DNA from: Marisa cornuarietis
Taxonomy: Eukaryota; Mollusca; Gastropoda; Architaenioglossa; Ampullariidae
Reading direction: 5' to 3'
DNA: 64,000 bases
Assembly (NCBI GenBank): GCA_004794655.1
Contig: SMMW01000147.1
Span: 1,610,001 to 1,674,000 of the forward strand
The notes beneath the pieces were generated by a model. It did not search any database and was not told the DNA's origin. It worked only from the letters and a program-made list of their open reading frames with translations. Positions within the stretch are counted from its first letter, which is position 1. Each line of letters begins with the position of its first letter. A program made the translations under genes and the position numbers. This document shows positions 48,101-60,100 of the stretch, piece after piece.

Positions 48101-51100
48101 AGCTCATTTGTTCGTATTCTGAACAGCCTCCACTGTGCCTTCTTATGATTCCATCTGGCATGCTGCGGGGGTTCAGGTGTCGTACTTCCTTTGATGGTGA
48201 GGAGTACTGGGCGATGGTCACTTCCTCCCAGCTGGTCTAAGACTTTTCTGCTCAAATTTTTGTGGATGTCGTCTGTGCAGATCGCCAGGTCTGGTTTTGT
48301 TGTTGTATGCCAGCGGCGCGAAAAGAAGGTTGGTGGATCTGTGGGGTCGTTGACAAGGATTAGATGGTTCTCGTCTTGCCAAGCTTCAATATCTTCTCCT
48401 CGCTTATCAAGGGTGTTGTATCCCCAACTTTGGGACTGGCTGTTAAAGTCTCCAGCGATGAGGAAGCCGCTGTCTAGAACCTGGATAGTGTCAAGGGATA
48501 GCATCTTGTCACTGGGGCAGTAATAGTTGATAACATGGAGGACGTTGTTTGTGGTGGAGACCTTAACTTCTATGTATTCTGCCTCATCCATGTATCTTTT
48601 GGTCTCGCTAGCATTCATGTTGTTTCTGACTAGGGTCAACACTCCGCCTTTCTTTCTCCCCTGGCGATCACTCCTGAAAGTCTGGTATCCTCTGATCTTG
48701 AAGGGCTTTTCTTTTTGTAGGTGAGTTTCTTGTATACAGCAGATGTTAATGCTGTTCTGGTGCAAGAACTGTTCTAGTTCTGTCTTCTTATTGGTAACCC
48801 CTTCTGCATTCCAATGCATGATATTAATGTTGGGGTTGTCTTTGGCTTTGGTGGTACGCTGGCCAGTCGCTTTCCTTCCTCGTCCCCTGGCTTCACGAGA
48901 CGGGTTGAAGGGACCTCCAGTAGCTGAGGGTGGGCTCCTTTGAGGCACGGAGCCCGGCACTGCACCTGCCTGGCAGGTCTTCACAGGGCGAGCACCATTT
49001 CTGTCAATTCTGTCTCCAAGTGTCATATAGGCAGTGTTGCGTGGTGAAGTGGTTGTTTCAGAGTGCGCCTTGTGGCCCACCACCTCCGACTTCAGCACTC
49101 ATGGATCACTCTTTGTCTGGTCTCTACCCTTCGACCTGTCCGACATGGGTGACCCTGCTAGGAGCTGACGCTCCTGTCGGCATAGCTCTTAGGGTCATCG
49201 AGACACACAAGCCCCCCGACCGCGACAAGGTGGTGATCCATCGGGGGGTGGTAACTGTTTATTTAGTACTTACATAACACCTGCTACTAATTATCAAATT
49301 TATTTCAGTTTCTGTTCCTACATTGACACACAAAACAATAAAGTAACAACACAAGCTTCCCTTAGGACTGACCTGACTTAGTAACACAGCTTGTTTGGTC
49401 TCAGTTAAAAAAAAGGAATCTAAACATATCTGACATATGGAAAAGCTGTTGCCTTCTTAAAGACAAAACTTACTTAGTTAATCTGCTACCAAATTTTTTC
49501 TGTTTCTTGTCATTTCACTTTACAGAATCCTTTCGCAAACAATAACATACCAGACACTGTAAGTGATTATGCTGACAGTCATTTATTTCCATTTTTGTTT
49601 GGAGGTGACAGTGTGATTAGGCCAAATTGGTCTTTTTATCTGTTTTCCTTTTGTTTTACTTTGAGTAAATAACTTACATTTTCAATTAATTCTTGGTTTA
49701 GATTGTGTTATAATCTTTTCATTGGATTATTGATTTTTGCATAAATTGTTAGATAAATTTGTAACAGTTGTATAGCTTAAATTTCAGGCATTTTTGTGTG
49801 TGTATAGGTGTGTGCATGTGTGTAGTGGTGTGCAGGTTTGCTTGTTGTGTTACATTGGTGCATTAAGTGAGCGTCAACCTTCTGAACTCTAGACAAAAGC
49901 TTTCACTTTTTAGCATAAAAATTACCTTAGGTCTTTTAGTGTTTTCATCAGACCATCTGGAGCTCCTTTCAGTAATGCAGTTATTGCCATAAACAATGAA
50001 AGTGGTAGCACACTGTCTTTTTCAAACATAAACTCCTTCAAGACACCTTTGTATGGGATCATTCACACCTGCATGCACAAGCACATTTAAAGCTCCATAA
50101 CAAGAGAAGGTTGTGGCATGGATATACATAACTATAACTCTGGGTGTTGGTCATTTTAGCTGGACATCAAGAGCATGGAGCATGAGGGTGACTACTACAT
50201 TCAGAAACAGCAGCTTCAGGCTGCATATGCCACCAGCCAGCTACAGCACATGTGTGCTCTAGACATTGACTCAGAACCCCATCAAGTCCGTATGACAGGC
50301 ATCATTTGCACAATTGGTTGGTTTTGTCCACATTTTTTTTATTAGGTTGATAGCCAAAAAGTGTTTGTACTGTTACTCTGTTAGAAGTGATTATAGTACT
50401 ATTATTAGATCTTGAATAATTATTGCAATGACAGCAATTATGCCTGTTGTGTAACTGAAAAGGCATTACAATGTACAAAAAAGCAGAGTTTAAAGCTCTT
50501 GTCTGGAGTCTTTAAAATTTGCTGTCTCAGGTAGAGATTGTGTAGAAAGAACCTTCTGGAATGTTCGTTTTCAGCTTTGGAATATATTAACATTTCTCAA
50601 AGAGGTGAGGCCTCCTACTTTGCCTTTTGATGTGGGCTTGCACATTTCTGCTCTAGATAATCATCAGACTTTATTTTGTTGTGGGCAGTTCTGAGTTCTT
50701 TTCAATGTTTGAATAGTAGTCTAAAAAATAGTCATATTTATTTGATACCTTGTGACAATATAATCCATCTTACAGTGTATTTTTATGGTTGCTTGCAGGG
50801 CCAGCATCCAGAGAAGTAAAAACCTTGCAGAAAATGATGATGGAAGGCATGAACATCGCTCGTCTAAATTTCTCTCATGGAACATATGAAGCAAGTGTTT
50901 CTGCCCTTGAGGTCTTCAAACGTTAAATTACATGCCCACAGTCAGGGCTGAGTGCATGAAGCTGAAATATGTTCTACAGCATACGAGCTTACGCTAGTTT
51001 TTGACATTCTGTGCAACCAGGGTATTTAATGACTAATGTTGATCTCAGCTTCATTAGTAGAGTCACATAATAGCAAAGCTGTGTTTTTCTGTAATTAGTG

Positions 51101-54100
51101 CAGAGTATATGCCAACCTCTTTTAGCTCTTTTATAGCAAGACTAAGGATCAGAAAGAAATAGTGTGACATAAGCCTCCATGAGAACTGTTAATTTTTAAA
51201 CTTGATTTCCGAAGCATGAATTTTACAGGGCTGGCTCAAAAACTCTAATTTCTCCCCCACCCCCACACCCGCACCCAAACAAAAAAGAAAACAAAAAAAC
51301 TTAAATTGTATTTTTTACTGTTGGCATATATTCAGCATTTGTCTTTCTGTAATGATGTGCCAGATTTAAGCAATTATAAAAAAAAATTATATTATGTTGC
51401 CTTTTGCTTGGATTTATTAGCTAATGTTAATTTTTATGTGTAAGATATATTTGTTTGCTAGCGATTTGTCTTTTTTTCCCCAGTATCATAAGGGCACGAT
51501 AGAAAATGTTCGTCAAGCTGTGGCTGAATTCTCAGAACCTCGACCAATAGGAATTGCACTAGACACCAAAGGACCAGAGATTCGAACAGGCCTGCTGGAG
51601 AATGTAATTTTTCTTGTTTTAAAATTTTACTTGGTCGTTTGTAGTGAATAATGAAACTTGCAGTTTTCCATATGTATAGTTCTAAACTAAAAGTAGTTTG
51701 TAGTAACTTGTGACTGATCATCTGTGTAGGGTGCATCTGCTGAAGTTGAGCTAAATTTGGGCGATACAGTCAAAATTACAATTGATGATGCCTACAAGGA
51801 GAAGTGCTCTAAGGATATCTTATGGGTTGACTACAAGAACATCATCAAAGTGTTGGATGTGGGCAAGCGTATGTTTATCGATGATGGGCTCATCTCTGTT
51901 ATTGTGAAAGAAAAAGGTAAGTTGATCAGAATTGGTGGGTACCTGCATAATTTAACAAAAATGTTCTGTGATGGTACAGATTTTATGTATATGCACATGG
52001 GAGGATTGCAGGAGAAAGTGCCAGCTGTTCAGTCTTGAGAACGTTTTGTCCAAACTGTATGTTGGAGCTGTAAGGAGAAGTAGGAAATTGTGTATAGATT
52101 TAAACAAATCTGTTAATCCAATCAGAAACATTACAAAAAATTTTTTTAAACACTTTTCTGATTTATGAACTACATTCTCTGACTCTATCCCTAGGTGATG
52201 ACTACCTTGTGTGTACTGTGGAAAATGGTGGCAAAGTTGGCAGCAAGAAAGGTTGCAATCTGCCAGGTATTGCTGTCGATTTGCCAGCAGTTTCTGAAAA
52301 GGATAAAGATGATTTGCTATTTGGGGTGGAAAATAACGTAAGTCTTCAGCTTTTTTCTGTGGCATAATGTTATCTATTTTCTGGTCACTTCTCTTTAACA
52401 AAGAAAAATCCTATTGATCCCATTGCTTTTTGCTTTGTTTTATTTTGCTCCATTTGTCTGCCTTACTGGAACAAGCAGCTTTGCCAACTCCACAGTTTGT
52501 TCACTGAAATTCAGCAAACCCTCGACTTTTGTCAAACACTGGATGTTGGCGGACAAATTAAAACTCACTGGGGAGAAAACTGAAGTCATCCTCTGCTTAT
52601 GCTTAAACATCTCCCTCTGTCTGCATCACTCACTCTCTGGATCCACCATTGCTTTCTCCCAGTCTGTCAGAAATCGTTATTTTTGACACATCATTGTGCT
52701 TCAAGAATCTTGTCAACTCAGTTTGCAAATCCATCTTTTTCGAAGTGCGCAGGCTCAGCTGCCTTAGACCTCAGTTCTCTGTTGCCACCACCAAGCAGCT
52801 TATGTCGGCATTAGTGTTATCCAGACTCAGCTATTGTAACTCTCAGTGCATTGATCTTCCTGCCTGCCTGGGACAAGCGCCAGAGAGCTCAGAACAATGC
52901 TGCCTGTATTGCATTCCATAAGCAGAGGGCCGACCATGCCACTTCTTCTGCACGATCTCTACTGGCTGCCATTTTGGGCTCCCCATGCTTTGCTATTTTG
53001 TTGTTCATGGATTTGTCCCAGTGTGAGCTTATGTTGCTATACCAGCCTTGCAGGTCAGTTCACTCTGCATTCCATGTGTCAGACTCAAGACGTTCGGTCA
53101 TTGCTCTTTCTGCTTTTCCAGTCCCAGTATTTGGAATGGCCTGCCTTCGTCTCACTGTACAGCAGAGTCGGTAGATGCCTTCAGATCTGGACTTTAAACA
53201 TATGTTTTTCAAAAGCACCTACTTTGTCCATTCTGTTGTCCTTTCTTCCCCCCACTCCTATCTCTGCATTCCTCCATGTTCTTGTAACTAGTGCATGTTC
53301 ATATATGTATACTGTGTTTGTTTGTACTTGATTGTGACACTACATCTGATGGCCTCTTTCCGAACTGCTTTTGGTCTCTTGTGAAGCGCATCGAGCTCTC
53401 CTCTGTATGGGGAAATGCACCATACAAGTTCTGTCATTATTGTTAAGCAGAAACATTTACTTTTGAATATTTTTTAAAGCTTTTTATTTCTAAAGTTTTG
53501 TATAGAAAGTAGGGATAGCTAACATGCTAACATCACTTACCAATGTTCATAACGGGTGCTTTTACTGAAAGAAATGCCTTCTAAAGCCTATCGAGTTGAT
53601 TATCTGCTATTTGGCTTAGAGGCTAAGAACATGTTGCACAGGTTTGCTAAAGGAAGAAGCTTCATGGTGTATAATTTTTGAGAACTTTATTTTGATAAAC
53701 TAAAAGGTAGTGTAGTAAAGTGTGCCTCAGTGCACAGCTGTTGGTGAATACTCCTTGTCACGCATTAGTTTTTATTTAGGTTTTTTTTTTATTTATTTCG
53801 TATCATTCGTTGCTACCATGGTAGAGACAACTGTAATGTATTCAAAAGCACATAACAGAGCCTTTTGTATATTTTTGATAAAAATCTTTTATATCATGTG
53901 CTTCAATGATACTAAAGATTGTGCAGTTTTGTGAAGCCTATATTTTTACAAACAGGTGGACATGGTGTTTGCCTCATTTATTCGATCAGCAGATGGCATA
54001 CGTGAAATCCGCAAAATCATGGGAGAGAAAGGCAAGAACATCAAGATAATTGCCAAAATAGAGAATCATGAAGGTATCAAAAGGTGATTGACCATCTTCA

Positions 54101-57100
54101 TCATATCTTTACTTAGTATATGTGTGTGTGAGTGTGTGCAAGTGAGAGAGTAGTATGTAGTAACCCAACAGGATAGTATTGTAGTAAAGCAAAGCACTGT
54201 GAAATGAACTGAAAACTATGAAGTGTAACTGTATATTGTACTTGAATGACCGACGCTTGTTTTGCTCTTATTGCATTTGACATTTGACAGTTTCTTATAG
54301 TGCATTAAAAATATGTGAAACTCATGGGGGATAAACTGAAAAATGAGCTGTACGGGTAAAAGAAATAATACACTGCACAGTAAGTTCACTATAACCATGT
54401 GAACAATGAGTGGTGTGATTGTTTAACTAAAAGGGGTGTTTAAATGGGGTGAAAATTGATCTAAATCAAACATGCCTCCAGCAAAGTGTGGTTTGGCCTT
54501 GGGTTGATCCCAGGCAGCATATCTGGCATAGAGGGCTCAGACAGCTGGGGATAAGCTGTTCTTTCATGTAGCAAGTGTCAGAATGTTCACCTGAAATGGC
54601 TTTTATTAATCATGTCTGGGACATTTTGGTATTCAATCCAACCACCCACAGGCAGCAAAACTGTTTCCTTCAAGATTCTACCGCATGTCACCAGCACAGT
54701 GAGGATTTGCTGTCCTGGATTCAGATCTCCTCTCAGGTTTTGTTTTTTTTTCTCTCTCTGCGAAAGGCATGTTTACAGGGCTGGTTGGTATGCCATGATA
54801 TAGCCTTAGTTTCAGGCTCGGCATAAAACACCAATCCTCCCACCCTACCCTCAAGATTCTCTAGTGGCACTTGTTTAATCAATGTGAGAAAAGCGCAGCA
54901 GATTTGTGGCAATAAATGGCAAGCGATGTTTTTGACTGTCAGTGCACAGACAGTTCCTGTGAGTTTTTTTATTTTGAGGTGGGGTTGTGTGACTACCCAT
55001 TTCTTGGATTGGGTTTGGTTTACAAACAAAATTCTTCTTGCACTTTATTTTCAATCTGATGTACTTGCCAAACACTACTTGCTAGACATAGATTACTAGG
55101 AACACTGGCAGAGAGGCCCAAGTAAATTCACAACTGTCAGCACTATCTGGAGGAAGAGGGCCAACATTTCTACATCTGGGGGCTGCATATCAACCATTGA
55201 AAGTTACTTTTTAAAAAAATCCTGGTTTAGGTGACTTATTGCGAGTAAGCTTATTTATATTTCATATTTGTTTATATTCCTTAAACTCATTCAAGACACA
55301 AGGATGATAACTCCTGCAAGGGCCTAGTTCCCACCCTCTCTCTGGATAGGTGACAAAGCAGCCTGCTTCTCTTTTCCTCAGTGTCTTTGTTTCTTCCTCA
55401 TATTCACCTTTTATTTTCCTTTCCATTAAACTCTGCTGTTTTTCTTTTCTGTCATCTATCTTTTGGCTCTTTCCTTAGTTCTTTGGCGCTAAATGTTAGG
55501 GAGCCAGGCCTACTCTCTCCTTTGCTTTCCTTTCTCTCCTTGTCCTTTGTATAGGCCCAGCATTAGATGAACACCCAGTCTTTCGCTGTGTGACTGTGCT
55601 GGCCCACTCCATTTTCTGCTGCTTTTTTTAATTTCACCATTTCATCTGTATCCATTTTTTGACAAACTCTTCATCTTTCCTGTGGGTAAAAGAAAGGAAA
55701 TAGTACGATAGGCTGTAAACCAACAGGGTCTCACCCTCCAGGATTCTATTCTCATCTGACATGCATTGCCTTGCATGGTAGTCTTTTCCGAAATGGAAGC
55801 TGAGTATGTTAGAATATAACCATTATATTTGGGTGGCTAAAGCCAAATTTTAAAAGCATTGTGAGCAGAGCATGGTGAAAAGTGTGTGTGTGGGGTTTTT
55901 TTTTTGGGGTGGGGGGTTGCTACCTGCAAAGTATTTTCTTACTGATATAACTGATAAATGAAAATGGTTTTTCCCTTTGTGAACAGGTTTGATGAGATCC
56001 TGGGAGAGGCGGATGGTGTAATGGTTGCAAGAGGTGACATGGGCATTGAAATACCCACAGAGAAGGTTTTCTTGGCTCAGAAAATGATGATCGCTAAGTG
56101 TAATCGTGCTGGCAAACCCGTCATCTGTGCCACACAGGTTGGTGGCTTATCAGCTTTGCACTATTGTAACTAGTATGTTTTGTTTGTTCTACCACTGCAT
56201 TTGATGCTTTTTCTTATTTTTAAGTTGTGATTTTTGATTCTGATACCTTACAAGCAATGGTAGGTCTTTGCTTTATTTGAGGTCTCTTCCCCAGTTTGTG
56301 GTATTGTTAGGCATAGTCTGAAACTGTAAGATAAATGTGGGTAGTATTCCATGTCATTTATGTTAGCATATGACTATGCTAACCTCCTGTCAAATTTACA
56401 GCTCAGATATTTCTAAACCAAATTTTTTCTTTCCTTCAGCATTTAAGAGCAGAACAATAAGCAAAATGGAAAAGATATGTCAGCATGTGTCAAATATATG
56501 TTTTCTAATATATAAGTATTGTATGAACTAGATGTTAGAAAGTATGACTTACAAGCCACGGCCAACACGAGCAGAGGGGAGTGATGTAGCCAATGCAGTG
56601 CTGGATGGTGCTGACTGCGTCATGCTATCGGGAGAGTCTGCCAAAGGCTTGTACCCACTAGAGACTGTCAGGACGATGCATCTGGTAAGACGTGCTACTT
56701 TTCATGGCATCCAGAACAATCTCAATAAGTAGTCACATGATGCATCTTTCTCTTACTTCTTAGGAACGCTTGACATTGCTTCCTTCAAATTACATTTGCT
56801 GGTCTGAAGAGAACTGGTGTGCTGTCACAGGGATACAATTTTCTTTCATTTATTTATTTGCAGTTGCCTTGTCAATCTAGTTGTGTAGATGGCAGTAATT
56901 TCTGTAGCTGGTTTTTGTACAGTATAAGTTTTATCTGTTGGACAGGGGTAATAGACCAAAGTTTAATGTGTATGTCTTGTCTTTGACCTGTCCTGACATT
57001 CCATACCTTATAGAATACACAAAAAATGACTTCTCACTGAAGGCAAATGCCCAAAAAATTGCATACATTTTATAGTATCTGTCATAACTGGACGATCATG

Positions 57101-60100
57101 ATTGAGAACTACAAGTTGAAACTAAAGATAAAAATAAAACAGCAATAAACATAGCATGAGAATTTGCCAGGCTCTTCAGTTCTGGTACTCAGAGTAGTTA
57201 GTCCTCCATCCTAATTAAAGTTGCCTTCTTAACTCATTGGTCTCGTAAGGCTGAAATGGGGTCAAAGCAATAGCTGGTGTCATGAATTTACCCCTTTTTC
57301 AAAAAATTATATAAAATTAACGAAAAGAGGTAGACGAACAATTTAAATTGATAATGATAGATCAAACTGTGTAGAAAAGAAATATCTTTACCTTTTGTTT
57401 GCTCAAAAACACACTTTTATGGTATTCCCAACAGAATATACCATGATAATGATCAGTCACAAAAACTTTTATACAGTTTTTCGAGCCCGAAAAAAAATAA
57501 AAAATAAAAATAACATAAGGGAGGAAACTGCTACAACCGTTGGAAATCGTCTACCACGATTCCCTCCCTTGAACTGACAGGAAGTCAAAAGATTTTTTTT
57601 AAAACAAAGGAATGTTCGAGAATCGAAGCACGTTGTGTCTCACTTTGACATGGATTTTTACTTCAACAACCGCAAAGGAGAAGAAAATAGTAAGTAATTT
57701 TAAAATTCTAATATATATTCTAATAAAAAATTTGTTTGTTTGGAACTTTATGTCTGTATATATTGTGTAAATAATTTTTTTTTTATATCCGACCGGGAAT
57801 TTCCAAAAGTTCTCAAGCGCGTACAGTTGTAATCTTTCGTTTGATTTTAATACTCGAAGACTAAACCTATGTATCTTAAAATTTACACCAAGTGAATGTT
57901 TTAAAAATGCTCTTTAAATCGGTATTACTGATGGTTGTCTTTACTATAGGTTAATAAATATAAATTTTCAAAGCTGCCGGTCGAACTTTCTTCCCCTGGT
58001 ATTGGGTAGCCATTTTCTAAACAGAAAGACAGGTACCGTCGGCAAACGCAAAAAATGTCTATCAAACGTGCAAACTTCGTCATGAAAAGAAGATCACTCG
58101 ATAGAAAAATGAATGAACTATCGTCTGCATTAATATTTTTTTTCCGAAACAACGCATTTTATGCGTGTATAAAATAAACAAAAATATGCCTGACGAGGAG
58201 TTAAGGCGCGCGTCAGCGTAAGACGGCTGGCCTTAAGTCGATTAGAGGCCCGGATGCAATGCGTTAAGATTGTTAGTTGCTGCAATTATAGTTAAATAGG
58301 GAAAAAATGAAAAAAACAAGGATAGCTCTAGCTGTTTAAAGAATTTCTTATTCTGTTGGATAAAACGTCATCACATAATCTTAATTTATATTTTTTTATG
58401 CTGAAGCCTGATAGGACAGCTTTCATGACAGCACATATTCATGGTAGTTTTTTTTTTTTTTTTTTTTTTACCACCAGCACCACCATCTTCATTATATTCA
58501 TCAACATTTTCTTGCCCTGTCTTGCTGTCAACTAATCAGGACAGGTGAGCGTTTGCTCTACTTTTGTCTCTGAACAGTAGGCCTGGCATAATGAGGTTGG
58601 TTTGTTCCCTCCCATTTGATAAGCAGACTTTTGATAAGCAGCTAGGGTAGTCTTGAAAACTTTGTGAAGACCCTTGAAATGTGGCACTATTGCTTTCTTG
58701 ATATGAGGTCTAGTGTCTCAGTGGGAAATAAAACAAGAATTTTAATTTAGATTACATAGCAAGATAACTCAGATCTTGCAGGATATAATGAAATATATGG
58801 CTTAAGGTCTACATGATTTTGTCATATTAAATGAATAGTGCTAGACTACAAACACCAAAAGCAGGAATTGTTCTCTGAGGATTTTACTCATTGAAATCCA
58901 TTTGTGACTTTCTGAATATTCATGAACAGACTAAATTCTTATATTGTTGAGTTGTTTGTTAGTATTTATGAACTGATGAAATCCTTAATTTGTTTTTTGG
59001 TATGTTTGTGCACATAAATAAAAATTTATTAGGAAAAAAATCAAGAACAAGAACTAACCACATTGAAACATGACCAGTCTTGCCACCGTCTTTCAAATTG
59101 TTGTCTGAGGAAAATTATGTCAGGATAACAGATGGTCTCAAATTTCTGCACAAGCTATTTGTGATATGTCTTGTGAATGGGAAATTATTTCCATTATGTT
59201 TATTGTATTCTGTAAAATGGTGGTTTTTGTCTCAAGGAATTCTGGTGTATTGTTTGTTTGGTCTATGACAGATTTGCCGTGAGGCTGAATCAGCCTTCTT
59301 CCACAACCAGAAGTTTGAAGACTTGAGACGAGAAACACCCATCTTTGCTGACCCTACTCACACCGTTGCCATTGCTGCTGTGGAAGCCTCTTACACCTGT
59401 ATGGCAGCTGTAATTATTGTGATTACAACCACAGGCAGGTAAGCAGTATGCAATGTTTAATGTAAGCACTTTTTTTAATTCCAGAATTTATCTTATGATG
59501 TAAAATAAGGTACTCCAAACCTTCTTTGTATGACTAATAAGTAACCTATTTTTTTGCCACATTTCAGCTAGACATAGTTAACATATACTTGAAAACACTT
59601 GAAATTTTTGAAAATGAAAAGCTGTCTGTTCACTTTTACATCATTTTCTTACTACCCAGCAAACACAATATTGGCCCAATATCGGCATTTGGTCGGCTAT
59701 AATATAGTTATTTCATTGGTTGCAATATTGGCCCAAGAATGAAAGTATAGGCGGCCCATCATTGGCCCTAGCTAGGCAAAAGCTTGGCCGAATCTAAGTG
59801 CCCATGTAACGCCTAGCTTGAGTCTAGACTGGTTTAAGATCAGCCAAAACTTGGGTGAAACCTGGCACCAATGTAATGCCTAGTTTGGGCCTAGATTGTT
59901 TCAATGTATATAATGTCTTGGTAATATGTCCCCATCAACCCTCTTCCAAACCCTTTACTTCCTTTAGCGCCTACTATTTTTGTCCAAGACAGCCAGGCTT
60001 AAAGTCCAACCTGATTCCTGAGCAAAAATCGCTGGAAACGGAGCACAAAGTATCACAAAAACATGTTCCGGTGGTCTTTTATGACAGAGAGGCATGAAAG

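Larger units (their letters stand above)
45172..49248 (-). mobile_element. Full-length LINE (I/Ingi-like, APE-RT-RNase H) with 5' ribozyme
   Basis: A 4.08 kb element in PK intron 1. It is flanked by identical TGGTAACTGT (45162-45171 and 49249-49258), a target-site duplication, and ends 3' in a poly-A tail (T run at about 45173-45188 on the plus strand). The 5' end is an HDV-like ribozyme; then APE endonuclease, reverse transcriptase, RNase H and a CCHC-type zinc motif. There is no separate gag-like ORF1. The coding frame is broken at three places, near 47996, 47505 and 47350, at or beside G or A runs, so the copy is either recently dead or affected by homopolymer errors. A single EN-RT-RNH reading frame with a 5' ribozyme resembles the ingi/L1Tc group; the clade is inferred. 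Confidence 0.92.
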
